NCBI RefSeq assembly: GCF_018688155.1
Contig: NZ_CP061312.1
Location: forward strand, 868,001 to 932,000
DNA: 64,000 nt
Direction: 5' to 3'
Source: Polynucleobacter sp. AP-Sving-400A-A2
Lineage (GTDB): Bacteria; Pseudomonadota; Gammaproteobacteria; Burkholderiales; Burkholderiaceae
Made by a program: the position numbers and the translations under genes. Shown in pieces: positions 36,963-46,081 of the stretch; position 1 is the stretch's first letter; every line of letters begins with the position of its first letter. A model generated the notes under the pieces. It was given only the letters and a program-made list of their open reading frames with translations, ran no database searches and was not told the origin of the DNA.

Positions 36963-37697
36963 CTATTTCCTTTTTTGATACTGTGATGGGCCAAATAATT
37001 GTTCTCTTGCCTTGTCATCGTGCAAGGGCTTGCGTAATGCAGTCAACACTTCAACGCCACGCTTAACAGCAGGGCGTTCACCAATCATTTCAAACCAACG
37101 TTTGAAATGAGGATATTCGTTAATATCAATGCCTTGATTCTTCCAGTTACGAGTCCAAGGAAAGATAGCAATGTCGGCTATGGAATAACTTTTGCCAGCA
37201 ATATAGGCATTATCTTTCAGTTGGTGATCTATTACTCCATACAAGCGCTTAGCTTCATTGGTATAGCGATTAATTGCGTAATCAATTTTCTCCGGAGCGT
37301 AGATTCGAAAGTGGTGGTTTTGCCCTAAGAGGGGCCCTAAGCCGCCCATTTGAAACATGAGCCATTGCAACACCTCATATTTGCCTCGGGTAGATTTAGG
37401 TAAAAACTTTCCTGTTTTGGCTGCTAGGTATAGCAAGATTGCACCGGATTCAAATAAATGGATAGGTTTGCCATCAGGCCCATTGGGATCGGTGATAGCT
37501 GGAATCTTGTTATTCGGGCTAATCGCCAAGAATTCTTTTTTAAACTGATCACCGGCGCCAATATCAATGGGATGGGCAATCCAATCTTTACCTAGCTGAT
37601 AGCCACACTCCTCGAGCATGATGTGAACCTTATGGCCATTTGGTGTTGGCCAGCTGTAAACATCAATGATGTCTTTATTGAGTTTGCTTATCGCCAT
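36963..37697 (-). CDS. Glutathione S-transferase, YfcG/YghU-type
   Basis: A 244 aa GST. The thioredoxin-like N-domain (VYSWPTPNGHKVHIMLEECG, LAISPNNKIPAI, ESGAILLYLAAK) matches the Ure2p/YfcG/YghU group, which acts as a glutathione-dependent disulfide-bond oxidoreductase more than as a detoxifying transferase. The C-terminal helical domain holds YSIADIAIFPWTRNW. Its stop is 1 bp from the start codon of the downstream dehydrogenase, whose ribosome binding site lies in its end; the pair is likely coupled. Confidence 0.9.
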   Translation of the reverse strand: MAISKLNKDIIDVYSWPTPNGHKVHIMLEECGYQLGKDWIAHPIDIGAGDQFKKEFLAISPNNKIPAITDPNGPDGKPIHLFESGAILLYLAAKTGKFLPKSTRGKYEVLQWLMFQMGGLGPLLGQNHHFRIYAPEKIDYAINRYTNEAKRLYGVIDHQLKDNAYIAGKSYSIADIAIFPWTRNWKNQGIDINEYPHFKRWFEMIGERPAVKRGVEVLTALRKPLHDDKAREQLFGPSQYQKRK

Positions 37698-37711
37698 GAT
37701 TTATTCCTTTT

Positions 37712-38914
37712 CTATAGGGTTTGTAAACGCTCTAATGCGTTTAAAAGCGTCTTTTCTTCTTTAGCAAAACAAAAACGAATGACACCTGACTCCACTGGCT
37801 TGGCGTAAAAAGCAGAAACTGGAATAGCAGCTACGCCAATCTCGGTAGTTAACCAGGAGCAAAAATCTGCTTCACTTAACTTAGCCTGTGGGATGCCCAG
37901 CTCGGTGTAATTGACACACTGAAAATAGCTTGCCGGCGCAGGCAGTAGCTTGAACTTAGTTTGCTGCAAACCTTGACGAAAGTAATCCCGCTTGGCTTGG
38001 TAAAAAGGCGGCAATCCTAAATAGTGATCTGCGTTTTTAAGGTACTCAGCAAGGCCATATTGCATTGGCGTATTTACTGTAAACACGTTGAACTGATGCA
38101 CCTTACGAAACTCGGTCATCATCGCTGCAGGAGCTGCTATATAGCCCATCTTCCAGCCAGTCACATGATAGGTCTTGCCAAAACTGGATATCAGAAAACT
38201 GCGCGCCGCTAATTCAGGATGACTTGCAATGCTGATATGTTGATGTCCATCAAACACCATGTGCTCGTAGACCTCGTCACTCAAGATCAGTGCATTCGTA
38301 TCTCGGACTAAGTTTGCCAAGCGCTCAAGATCAGATTTCTGCCACACCATACCGGTTGGATTGTGTGGTGTATTGATCATGACGAGCCGTGTTTTGGTAT
38401 TAATTGCTTTTGCTAGATCGTTCCAGGGTATGGAATAAGAACTTACCATGCCTTGATCATCACGATTAGCAGTCAAAGATACGGCAACAGTTTTGCCTCC
38501 CGCCAGATCAATTGACGGGCGATAGCTGTCGTAGGCGGGTTCAATGATGACCACTTCATCGCCTGGACTGACGCAGCACAAAATGGCGGTCATGATTCCT
38601 TGGGTGCCACCGGCAGTAATGGTGATCTCTGAATCAGGATCGTAATCATGGCCATATAAAGCGGATATCTTTCGTGACACGCCTTGGCGTAGCTCTGCAA
38701 CTCCCATCATCGGTGGATATTGATTGTGATCAGCCAGCATGGCCGCATGAACTTCGGTTATCAGCTTTCGATCGCAAGGGAAGTCTGGAAAACCTTGGCC
38801 TAAATTAATGGCCTGATGTTTTGCAGCGAGGGCTGACATGATCGTAAAGACGGTTGTACCCACCTTGGGTAGGCGACTTGGAAATTCTGGGCTTAGGGCG
38901 AGGTTTTGGTCCAT
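37712..38914 (-). CDS. PLP-dependent aminotransferase (methionine/kynurenine aminotransferase type)
   Basis: A 400 aa fold-type I class I/II aminotransferase. FPDFPCDRKLITEVHAAM, VMINTPHNPTGMVW with the Asn, DEVYEHMVFDGH, and SSFGKTYHVTGWKMGYIAAP with the PLP Lys are all present. It most resembles YbdL/methionine aminotransferase, which regenerates methionine from its keto acid; kynurenine-pathway relatives are an alternative. It is the first gene of the 13-gene minus-strand run, divergent from yaaA across a 68-bp gap. Confidence 0.9.
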   Translation of the reverse strand: MDQNLALSPEFPSRLPKVGTTVFTIMSALAAKHQAINLGQGFPDFPCDRKLITEVHAAMLADHNQYPPMMGVAELRQGVSRKISALYGHDYDPDSEITITAGGTQGIMTAILCCVSPGDEVVIIEPAYDSYRPSIDLAGGKTVAVSLTANRDDQGMVSSYSIPWNDLAKAINTKTRLVMINTPHNPTGMVWQKSDLERLANLVRDTNALILSDEVYEHMVFDGHQHISIASHPELAARSFLISSFGKTYHVTGWKMGYIAAPAAMMTEFRKVHQFNVFTVNTPMQYGLAEYLKNADHYLGLPPFYQAKRDYFRQGLQQTKFKLLPAPASYFQCVNYTELGIPQAKLSEADFCSWLTTEIGVAAIPVSAFYAKPVESGVIRFCFAKEEKTLLNALERLQTL

Positions 38915-38982
38915 TAAGGCGGTTTAGGGCAAATAAGGGAGGTAGTCGCTAGAATGGTAAGAACTCATCTTCAAATTGTGCC

Positions 38983-39759
38983 ATGTTGATCGTCCTTTCA
39001 CCCGCGAAATCCCTAGATTACAAAACCCCAGCCAAGGTCAAGGCTCCAACCTTGCCCGAGTTTGTCTCAGAATCAGCCAAGTTGATAGCGGATCTCAAGA
39101 AGCTCTCACCTCAAGAGGTCGCCGATTTGATGGGTCTCTCGGACCAGTTGGCTGCATTGAATGTGGGTCGCTATCGTGATTGGTCTAAGAAGTTCACGGA
39201 TGCCAATAGCAAGCCGGCTATTTATGCTTTTGACGGCGACGTCTATGACGGATTTGACGTCAAGACACTGAATTCCAAAGCCATGGATTTTGCGCAAGAT
39301 CATCTTCGTATCTTGTCAGGCCTGTATGGCGCTCTGCGTCCCCTAGATTTAATGCAGCCTTACCGCTTAGAGATGGGCACTTCCTTCAAGAATGCCCGAG
39401 GTAAGGATCTATACGCTTTTTGGGGTGAGCGTGTGACCGATTCACTAAAGAAGGTGCTGGAACAACAAAAGAAACCAGTACTTCTCAATTTAGCCTCTGA
39501 AGAATATTTCAAGGTATTACAAGCCAAAAACTTAGATTGCCCGGTGATCTCCCCAGTATTTCAGGACGGTAAGGATGGCAAATACAAAATCATCTCTTTC
39601 TACGCTAAACGAGCTAGGGGATTGATGGCACGCTATGTGGTTGAAAACCGGATCACCGATCCCGCAGATTTGAAGGGTTTCAATTTGGATGGTTACAAAT
39701 ATGTTGCTTCCGAATCTAAACCAGAAAAACCGTTATTTAGACGTCCTGAAAGAAAGTAG
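38983..39759 (+). CDS. yaaA: Peroxide stress protein YaaA
   Basis: A 258 aa member of the UPF0246 family. [58 protein letters not shown] and [17 protein letters not shown] are all family blocks. In E. coli YaaA lowers free iron damage under peroxide stress and is OxyR controlled; no OxyR site was recognised here. A TAGAAT at 38950 may be a -10 element, but no clear Shine-Dalgarno precedes the ATG. DUF2863 follows after 11 bp. Confidence 0.95.
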   Translation: MLIVLSPAKSLDYKTPAKVKAPTLPEFVSESAKLIADLKKLSPQEVADLMGLSDQLAALNVGRYRDWSKKFTDANSKPAIYAFDGDVYDGFDVKTLNSKAMDFAQDHLRILSGLYGALRPLDLMQPYRLEMGTSFKNARGKDLYAFWGERVTDSLKKVLEQQKKPVLLNLASEEYFKVLQAKNLDCPVISPVFQDGKDGKYKIISFYAKRARGLMARYVVENRITDPADLKGFNLDGYKYVASESKPEKPLFRRPERK

Positions 39760-39770
39760 GAGAGTGCACC

Positions 39771-40982
39771 ATGGCTGTTCATCGCACTAAATCCTCACAA
39801 CGCGCCTCTCCAGATGTTGAGCGCCTAGTAGCTGATGCTATTTCTTTGGCAGCTTCTGGCAGTCATATTGAAGACCAGTTTTGGGAGGAGCGCTTAAATG
39901 TTCGCTTAATGCGCCTGCTTAAAAGTCAAAATCAAAATGTGATCGATGCTTCCTTAGATCAAACATTTCGAATTAATACGCTAGCCTTCGAGGTACTTGC
40001 TGATTGCGCTGAAACACTTGCTGAATCACTGGTTATGGAGCATGAGGGTCAGAATTGGGATGTGCTGCTCTTGGCTTTACCAATCGTTGCCCACACTCGC
40101 TATCAGATTCCCTCTGGGGCATTGCCCGTGAATGTGATTGAGTCTACTGCCGCCGCACTGCATAACTCAATAGCTTCTACGGATACACGCTTGGCGATTG
40201 TCCCCTGGCTGTACAGCATTGATCAAATGCCCCACTCACATTGCCAAACGCGTTTACTAACCGAGGCTTTAGCTACCGCCGCCATTACTGCTAGTGAAGT
40301 GAAAATAGAGCTGCGCGATATGTCAGAGACCATTGCGGTTCTGGCTGATCCACGCTTCATCATCGCTGCTATTGCTGCTCCTTCTGGTATGCCCTTATTC
40401 CGTTGGCAAGCTGAAGTGCCAACACGTCAAGAGCGTGGCATGAGCTTAATTGGTTGGCAAAACGCGATGCAAGAACCTATTGCTGCACTCTTGCCGGGTT
40501 GCGAGTTTGAGCTTTTATTGCCTGAGGCGTATTTCACTAACTGTCGATTAGCGGATAAACAAGTGCGTCCACTGAGCATTCGAGCTGGCGTGAATTTTCT
40601 GGAGAGCACTCTCGGTGTGATGCCCGCTGGATTGTCCTGCGTAGTGGGGGCCTTCGGCGAAGATCAGGCCGATGAGTATCGAATTTCTTTTAGCGTAAAA
40701 GGCTCTTCTGAAGTGGTGTACGGAGTGATTTGGCCTTTGTACGATCGCGAGAGTGTTGCCAATGATGCGCTCAATGATTTATCTGATGACGAAAGCCCAA
40801 TGAAACGCATCGCAGACGCGCTTCGTAATGCTGGCGTGGAAGACGTCTTCCGCCATGCAATGCTCTTTGACCCAGAACTTTGTGACGACTGTGGAGCGCC
40901 GCTATTTCCGGACCGATCAGGTGATGCTGTGCATGCCGAGCTACCAGATGATGCACCGATACAGCAACCCTTGTTCCATTAA
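39771..40982 (+). CDS. DUF2863 family protein
   Basis: A 403 aa cytoplasmic protein of a family known mainly from Burkholderiales, function unknown. No signal peptide or membrane helix is seen. The N-terminal half is helical (LVADAISLAASGSHIEDQFWE), and the middle has LLLALPIVAHTRYQIPSG. The tail carries CDDCGAPLFPDRSGD, a lone CxxC that might bind metal, and ends in Pro/Leu/Phe-rich sequence. GGAGAG precedes the ATG. Probably co-transcribed with yaaA and ended by the terminator at 41021. Confidence 0.85.
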   Translation: MAVHRTKSSQRASPDVERLVADAISLAASGSHIEDQFWEERLNVRLMRLLKSQNQNVIDASLDQTFRINTLAFEVLADCAETLAESLVMEHEGQNWDVLLLALPIVAHTRYQIPSGALPVNVIESTAAALHNSIASTDTRLAIVPWLYSIDQMPHSHCQTRLLTEALATAAITASEVKIELRDMSETIAVLADPRFIIAAIAAPSGMPLFRWQAEVPTRQERGMSLIGWQNAMQEPIAALLPGCEFELLLPEAYFTNCRLADKQVRPLSIRAGVNFLESTLGVMPAGLSCVVGAFGEDQADEYRISFSVKGSSEVVYGVIWPLYDRESVANDALNDLSDDESPMKRIADALRNAGVEDVFRHAMLFDPELCDDCGAPLFPDRSGDAVHAELPDDAPIQQPLFH

Positions 40983-41020
40983 ACAAATTCACTTAGCTAT
41001 AAAACTGAAAGTTGCAAATA

Positions 41021-41049
41021 AAAAAAGCCGAGGATGTCTCGGCTTTTTT
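41021..41049. terminator. Bidirectional intrinsic terminator between DUF2863 and the small secreted protein
   Basis: AGCCGAG and CTCGGCT pair around GATGT, with A-rich sequence to the left and T6 to the right. It serves both the plus-strand yaaA-DUF2863 unit and the minus-strand mdh unit. Confidence 0.9.
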
Positions 41050-41066
41050 ACTATGAAGCATTACAT

Positions 41067-41441
41067 TTAGTTCTGTACAAAAGGCTCTGAATTCGCAAAC
41101 AGGTGCGGGAGCTTGCCAGTTTTCATTTCTGCTGTTTGGCAGAAATCAGCCAGACGAGTCCCAGATTTAATATTGAACAGCATTGCCTTATTACCCAACA
41201 CTACAAGATCGTGTCCAGTAGTGGCATTTTTATAACGCAAGCTTCCTGGTAGAGAATTTTCCCGCTTCAAGTCAAACGTTTTAGATTCCCAGGTTAGTCG
41301 AACCGTTTCTGTTGTTCCGGAAGTTTTGAACTGCTTACTTTCGCTACAAGTCCAAATAGATACTTCTTCGCTAGCAGTGGCTGTGGCGGATCCCAAAAGG
41401 GCGGCTGCAATTAAGCTAGCGATGAGAAGGGTTTGCTTCAT
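41067..41441 (-). CDS. Small exported protein, MliC-like pattern, function unknown
   Basis: A 124 aa secreted protein. The signal peptide MKQTLLIASLIAAALLGSAT (cut near ATA-SEE) precedes a small domain with two cysteines (WTCSES near 32 and FCQTA near 102) in an otherwise beta-strand-like pattern. The spacing and a central TWESKTFDLKRENS block recall lysozyme-inhibitor MliC-like domains, but the similarity is weak and I do not assign the function. It lies 12 bp downstream of mdh on the same strand, probably co-transcribed. Confidence 0.7.
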   Translation of the reverse strand: MKQTLLIASLIAAALLGSATATASEEVSIWTCSESKQFKTSGTTETVRLTWESKTFDLKRENSLPGSLRYKNATTGHDLVVLGNKAMLFNIKSGTRLADFCQTAEMKTGKLPHLFANSEPFVQN

Positions 41442-41453
41442 ATATATAAATCC

Positions 41454-42443
41454 TTATGAGAGGAGATGCTTAACACCAGCTTGCTCTTCAAGCAATTCAT
41501 TGAGTGTGTGGTTCATGCGTTCGCGAGAGAACTCATCAATTTCTAAACCTTCCACCATCTTGTATTCACCATTCTCGCAAATTACTGGATAACCGTAGAT
41601 TACTTCAGCAGGAATACCATATTCGCCCTTAGATGCAATACCCATAGTGACCCACTTACCATTGGTGCCCAGAACCCAATCGCGCACATGATCAATTGCG
41701 GCATTAGCTGCTGATGCTGCAGAAGAAAGGCCACGCGCCTCAATAATGGCAGCGCCACGTTTACCAACTGTAGGAATGAAGATATCTTTATTCCATGCTG
41801 CATCGTTGATGCTGTCCTTTACAGACTTACCATCGATAGTCGCAAAGCGATAGTCTGGGTACATTGTTGGGCTATGGTTACCCCAAACAACCAATTTCTC
41901 GATGTCTGCAACAGGCTTATTCAGTTTGTTAGCTAACTGTGAGAGTGCGCGGTTGTGATCCAAGCGCAACATGGCTGTGAAATTCTTCGCAGGAATATCT
42001 GGTGCAGACTTCATGGCGATGTAGGCATTGGTGTTTGCTGGGTTGCCTACAACCAATACTTTGACTGTTTTCTTAGCTACGGCATTTAATGCTTTGCCCT
42101 GTGCTGTAAAAATCTGCGCATTGGCTGAGAGCAAATCTTTGCGCTCCATGCCTGGGCCGCGTGGACGTGCGCCAACCAATAAAGCAACATCAATATCTTT
42201 GAATGCTGTCATTGGGTCAGAGTGGGCTGTCATGCCTGCCAATAGGGGGAAAGCGCAGTCCTCGAGCTCCATCATCACGCCAGCAAGGGCTTTTTGAGCT
42301 TTTTCGTCTGGAATTTCTAGTAGCTGCAGAATCACTGGCTGATCTTTGCCTAACAAGTCGCCATTGGCGATGCGAAAGAGGAGTGAATATCCGATTTGAC
42401 CGGCTGCACCGGTGACTGCGACACGCATTGGGGCTTTTGCCAT
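41454..42443 (-). CDS. mdh: Malate dehydrogenase
   Basis: A 329 aa NAD-dependent TCA-cycle enzyme that oxidises malate to oxaloacetate. [33 protein letters not shown] is the NAD domain; [15 protein letters not shown] is the active-site loop with the substrate Arg, and [13 protein letters not shown] holds the catalytic His. The form is the cytosolic-type Mdh usual in Burkholderiales. It is divergent from a GntR regulator followed by sdhCDABE-gltA. The 148-bp gap holds several dyads (see 42496 and 42521). Confidence 0.97.
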   Translation of the reverse strand: MAKAPMRVAVTGAAGQIGYSLLFRIANGDLLGKDQPVILQLLEIPDEKAQKALAGVMMELEDCAFPLLAGMTAHSDPMTAFKDIDVALLVGARPRGPGMERKDLLSANAQIFTAQGKALNAVAKKTVKVLVVGNPANTNAYIAMKSAPDIPAKNFTAMLRLDHNRALSQLANKLNKPVADIEKLVVWGNHSPTMYPDYRFATIDGKSVKDSINDAAWNKDIFIPTVGKRGAAIIEARGLSSAASAANAAIDHVRDWVLGTNGKWVTMGIASKGEYGIPAEVIYGYPVICENGEYKMVEGLEIDEFSRERMNHTLNELLEEQAGVKHLLS

Positions 42444-42495
42444 TACTAATAACTCCAGTTGAGGTTAATTGACTATTTTTTCTATTATCCATTCA

Positions 42496-42521
42496 AGTGT
42501 ATGGACTTTTCCATTTACACT
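42496..42521. promoter_or_regulatory. Inverted repeat in the mdh/gntR divergent region
   Basis: AGTGTA...TACACT outer arms enclose inner TGGA...TCCA around CTTT (one side has 2 extra bases). Outer half-sites of the GTxTA/TAxAC type suit GntR-family operators. It is placed about 53 bp upstream of mdh and 71 bp upstream of gntR. Confidence 0.4.
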
Positions 42522-42542
42522 GTATACATGTCTTATATAAGA
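42521..42542. promoter_or_regulatory. Palindromes TGTATACA and TCTTATATAAGA between mdh and gntR
   Basis: TGTATACA (42521-42528) is a perfect 8-bp palindrome with the GT-N2-AC core of GntR-family operators; TCTTATATAAGA (42531-42542) is a perfect 12-bp palindrome that also contains -10-like TATAAG. Together with the IR at 42496 these are candidate autoregulatory operator sites for the neighbouring GntR protein (inference). Confidence 0.4.
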
Positions 42543-42591
42543 TATGAGATAAGCCTCAATTTTATCCAACATCAGCTGTCCTGGAGCTAAT

Positions 42592-43329
42592 TTGTCCCTG
42601 ATATCCGAACCCATTGCCTCATTTAGCCCACTCTATGAGCAGATTAAAGCCATGATTTTGGCGAGTTTGCAGGCCTCCGAATGGTTGCCTGGTGATGCAA
42701 TCCCCAGTGAGATGGAGCTTGCAGCGCGGTATGCGGTGAGCCAGGGGACTGTTCGCAAGGCGATTGATGAGTTAGCTGCCCAAAACTTGCTAATACGTCG
42801 CCAGGGTAAAGGTACCTTTGTGGCAACCCACCAAGAGGAAGACTTCCAATATCGTTTTTTGCGTTTAGAGCCAGATTCTGGTGAGAAGTTGCACCTGAAA
42901 AATCAGTTTTTAGCCTGCGAGAACATCCAATCGGATCCCTATATTGCTCAGTTGCTTAAGATAAAGCCGGACGATTTAATTATCCGGATCGAGCGAGTGC
43001 AAAGCTCAGCAGGTCGACCTATTGTTTTTGAAGAAATTTGGCTGCCAGAAGCCCGCTTTAAGGGCTTAAATCTAGAAACGCTCAATGCTTGGTCTGGCCC
43101 GATGTATGCCTTTTATGAGTCTAAATATGCCACCCATATGGTTCGGGCGGAGGAAAAAATCAAGGCCGTCTTGGCGGGACCAGACCTTGCCAAATATCTG
43201 CAAGTCTCAGAGCTTGCCGCCTTACTTTCTGTTGAACGCGTGGCTTTCACCTACGGGAATAAACCAGTAGAAATTCGACGGGCTAGATATGACACTGATG
43301 GCCAGCATTACGACAATAAATTGAACTAG
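42592..43329 (+). CDS. GntR/HutC-family transcriptional regulator, candidate TCA-gene regulator
   Basis: A 245 aa regulator with a winged helix N-domain (PLYEQIKAMILASLQASEWLPGDAIPSEMELAARYAVSQGTVRKAIDELAAQNLLIRRQGKGTFVA is the GntR pattern, here residues 14-77) and a UTRA/HutC ligand domain after about residue 90. The best start is a TTG at 42592 with GGAG a few bases upstream; the first in-frame ATG (about 42652) would cut into the DNA-binding domain. It lies between mdh (divergent) and sdhCDAB-gltA (same strand), a layout seen in other Burkholderiales. Ligand unknown. Confidence 0.9.
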   Translation: MSLISEPIASFSPLYEQIKAMILASLQASEWLPGDAIPSEMELAARYAVSQGTVRKAIDELAAQNLLIRRQGKGTFVATHQEEDFQYRFLRLEPDSGEKLHLKNQFLACENIQSDPYIAQLLKIKPDDLIIRIERVQSSAGRPIVFEEIWLPEARFKGLNLETLNAWSGPMYAFYESKYATHMVRAEEKIKAVLAGPDLAKYLQVSELAALLSVERVAFTYGNKPVEIRRARYDTDGQHYDNKLN

Positions 43330-43416
43330 GTAGTACACTCAAAATCATCAAAAACCAGTTTTTAACCCCTTTAAACGCTAAAAAGTCCCCACTATCCCTA
43401 GGTTTCTAATAGAATA

Positions 43417-43426
43417 TGTTGCAACA
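43417..43426. promoter_or_regulatory. Palindrome TGTTGCAACA upstream of sdhC
   Basis: A perfect 10-bp palindrome 44 bp before the sdhC ATG, just after a TAGAAT-like -10 region. It has the GT...AC form of GntR-family half-sites and could be an operator for the upstream regulator. The evidence is only the symmetry and position. Confidence 0.3.
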
Positions 43427-43470
43427 CAACAAAACCACACCGAACCTCCACCGAAAGATTGAGATTGCCC

Positions 43471-43890
43471 ATGGTTGACGCACAGCAAAATGTAAAAAAA
43501 GACAGACCGGTTTACCGAAATATTGGTCTTGCTCAGTTAATCAAGTACCGCCTCCCTTGGGCTGGGAAAGTTTCCATTCTTCACCGCATCAGCGGAGCGG
43601 CACTGTTTTTAATGCTGCCTTTCTTGCTTTATCTCTTGGACCAAAGTTTGGCTTCTGAGGTGAGTTATCAAACCTTTCAGGCAATTACTGGTCATGCGCT
43701 AGTAAAAATTGTTCTACTTGGATTAATTTGGTCTTTTTTGCACCATTTTTGTGCTGGAATTCGTTATCTCTTGCTGGATTTAGAGATTGGCGTTGAAAAG
43801 GCTGATGCAAACCGCTCTGCGATTTTCGTATTTTGTTTAGGACTTGCTCTCACTGCGATTGTTGGCCTCAAATTATTCGGCTTGTACTAA
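43471..43890 (+). CDS. sdhC: Succinate dehydrogenase cytochrome b556 subunit
   Basis: A 139 aa membrane anchor of complex II with three helices. RPVYRNIGLAQLIKYRLPWAGKVSILHRISGA contains the quinone-site Ser/Arg region, and LHHFCAGIRYLLLDLEIGVEK carries the haem-ligand His. The ATG at 43471 (MVDAQQNVKK) is chosen over an upstream TTG at 43459. The gene starts the sdhCDAB-sdhE operon, 141 bp after the GntR gene. Confidence 0.95.
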   Translation: MVDAQQNVKKDRPVYRNIGLAQLIKYRLPWAGKVSILHRISGAALFLMLPFLLYLLDQSLASEVSYQTFQAITGHALVKIVLLGLIWSFLHHFCAGIRYLLLDLEIGVEKADANRSAIFVFCLGLALTAIVGLKLFGLY

Positions 43891-43915
43891 GCGCCTCACT
43901 TTTTAAGGAAATCGA

Positions 43916-44281
43916 ATGCCTATTTATCAAATTGGACCTAAGCGCTTAGTTGTTGGCGCCCATTACGGCCTCAAAGAGTGGATTATTCAGCGTGCCACAG
44001 CCATCGTGATGGTAGTTTTCACAATCGTTCTTTTGGTGGATTACTGCATCACTGGTAGTGCAACTTATGAGGGTTGGGCTTCTTTGTTTAGCAACCAGTT
44101 CATGAAGCTTTTGACACTGTTATTTTTCATCAGCTTGTTCTATCACGCTTGGATTGGCATTCGTGATATTTGGATGGATTACATCAAGCCTGTCAGCATT
44201 CGTTTAACACTTCAAGTGTTAACTGTTCTGTATCTCGTAGCCTGTGCGGCTTATGCCGTACAAATTTTGTGGAAAGTGTAA
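43916..44281 (+). CDS. sdhD: Succinate dehydrogenase membrane anchor subunit
   Basis: A 121 aa anchor protein with three helices. GAHYGLKEWIIQRATAIVMVV and LFYHAWIGIRDIWMDYIKP (haem-ligand His) are typical SdhD sequences. AAGGAA precedes the ATG. With SdhC it binds haem b and ubiquinone in the inner membrane. sdhA follows after 4 bp. Confidence 0.95.
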   Translation: MPIYQIGPKRLVVGAHYGLKEWIIQRATAIVMVVFTIVLLVDYCITGSATYEGWASLFSNQFMKLLTLLFFISLFYHAWIGIRDIWMDYIKPVSIRLTLQVLTVLYLVACAAYAVQILWKV

Positions 44282-44285
44282 TTCA

Positions 44286-46064
44286 ATGACCGCGATTAAA
44301 AAAGCATTACCACGCCGTCGATTCGACGCGGTAATTATCGGTGCAGGTGGTTCAGGCATGCGCGCTTCTTTGCAGTTGGCAGAAGCTGGCCTGAATGTTG
44401 CGGTATTAACTAAAGTTTTCCCAACACGTTCACATACTGTTGCTGCTCAGGGCGGTATTGGTGCTTCACTCGGTAATATGAGTGAAGATAACTGGCACTA
44501 TCATTTTTACGACACGATCAAAGGTTCAGACTGGTTGGGCGACCAAGACGTAATCGAGTTTATGTGTCGCGAAGCTCCAAAAGTCGTTTATGAGCTTGAG
44601 CACTTCGGTATGCCTTTTGATCGCAATCCAGATGGCACTATTTATCAGCGCCCATTTGGTGGACACACAGCAAACTATGGCGAGAAAGCCGTCCAACGCG
44701 CTTGCGCTGCAGCAGATCGTACTGGTCATGCCATGTTGCATACCTTGTACCAAAGAAACGTTCGTGCAAAAACAAACTTCTTCGTTGAGTGGTTGGCTTT
44801 GGATTTGATTCGTGATGATGCGGGTGATGTTGTCGGTGTTACTGCGCTCGAAATGGAAACGGGCCAAGTGTATATCTTAGAAACTAAAGTAGTCATGATG
44901 GCTACTGGTGGTGCTGGTCGCATTTGGGATGCATCTACCAATGCATTCATTAATACTGGCGACGGTATGGGTCTCGCTGCGCGTGCAGGTATTCCATTGG
45001 AAGACATGGAGTTCTGGCAATTTCACCCAACCGGCGTAGCTGGTGCTGGCGTACTGTTGACAGAGGGCTGTCGCGGTGAGGGTGCCATCTTGCGTAACAA
45101 GGATGGCGAGCGCTTCATGGAGCGTTATGCCCCCACCTATAAGGACTTAGCTCCACGAGACTTTATTTCACGCTGTATGGATCAGGAAATCAAAGAAGGG
45201 CGCGGTTGTGGCCCGAATGGCGATTACGTGGTTCTAGACTTAACGCATATTGGTGCTGAGACCATCATGAAGCGTTTACCTTCTGTCTATGAAATTGGTA
45301 TCAACTTTGCTAACGTTGACGTTACTAAAGAACCAATTCCTGTTGTGCCAACTATTCATTATCAGATGGGTGGCATTCCTACTAATATCAACGGTCAAGT
45401 AGTTGTTCCAGGTAATGGCGAACATAACAATATTGTTAATGGCTTGTATGCCATTGGTGAGTGCTCTTGTGTATCCGTTCACGGTGCAAACCGTTTAGGT
45501 ACCAACTCATTGCTCGACCTATTGGTATTTGGTCGTGCTGCAGGTAATCATATTGTTGCAATGGATCTCAAGAATCGCGAATTTAAACCATTACCTGCAA
45601 ATGCTGGTGAAAAAACCTTGGCTCGTATTGCTGCCCTTGATGAGTCCACCTCCGGTGAGTATGCACAAGATGTTGCAAACGATATTCGTAAGACTATGCA
45701 GAAATATGCCGGTGTATTCCGTAATCAAGAGTTGATGGATGAGGGCGTTCGTCAAATGGCTAAGCTAACTGAGCGCGCTAAGCACATATGGTTAAAAGAC
45801 AAGTCTGAAATTTTCAATACGGCACGTATCGAAGCTTTAGAAGTTGCGAACTTGATTGAAGCAGCAAACGCGACCATGATTTCTGCGGCTGCCCGTAAAG
45901 AAAGTCGCGGCGCGCATTCACATGATGATCATCAACATCGTGATGACGACAACTGGATGAAGCACACACTTTGGTATAGCGAAGGTAACCGACTTGACTA
46001 TAAGCCGGTTGTTCTCAAGCCATTGACTGTTGAGTCTTTCCCTCCTAAAGAACGTACTTTCTAA
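44286..46064 (+). CDS. sdhA: Succinate dehydrogenase flavoprotein subunit
   Basis: A 592 aa FAD subunit that oxidises succinate to fumarate. DAVIIGAGGSGMRASLQLAEAG is the FAD loop; SHTVAAQGGI carries His50, the expected covalent FAD attachment; WQFHPTGVAGAG and ESRGAHSHDD are active-site and C-terminal features. The ATG at 44286 (MTAIKKALPRRRFDAV) is chosen; an upstream reading from 44244 overlaps sdhD. FAD attachment needs SdhE, encoded two genes downstream. Confidence 0.97.
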   Translation: MTAIKKALPRRRFDAVIIGAGGSGMRASLQLAEAGLNVAVLTKVFPTRSHTVAAQGGIGASLGNMSEDNWHYHFYDTIKGSDWLGDQDVIEFMCREAPKVVYELEHFGMPFDRNPDGTIYQRPFGGHTANYGEKAVQRACAAADRTGHAMLHTLYQRNVRAKTNFFVEWLALDLIRDDAGDVVGVTALEMETGQVYILETKVVMMATGGAGRIWDASTNAFINTGDGMGLAARAGIPLEDMEFWQFHPTGVAGAGVLLTEGCRGEGAILRNKDGERFMERYAPTYKDLAPRDFISRCMDQEIKEGRGCGPNGDYVVLDLTHIGAETIMKRLPSVYEIGINFANVDVTKEPIPVVPTIHYQMGGIPTNINGQVVVPGNGEHNNIVNGLYAIGECSCVSVHGANRLGTNSLLDLLVFGRAAGNHIVAMDLKNREFKPLPANAGEKTLARIAALDESTSGEYAQDVANDIRKTMQKYAGVFRNQELMDEGVRQMAKLTERAKHIWLKDKSEIFNTARIEALEVANLIEAANATMISAAARKESRGAHSHDDHQHRDDDNWMKHTLWYSEGNRLDYKPVVLKPLTVESFPPKERTF

Positions 46065-46081
46065 GCGAAGAGAAATTAAAA

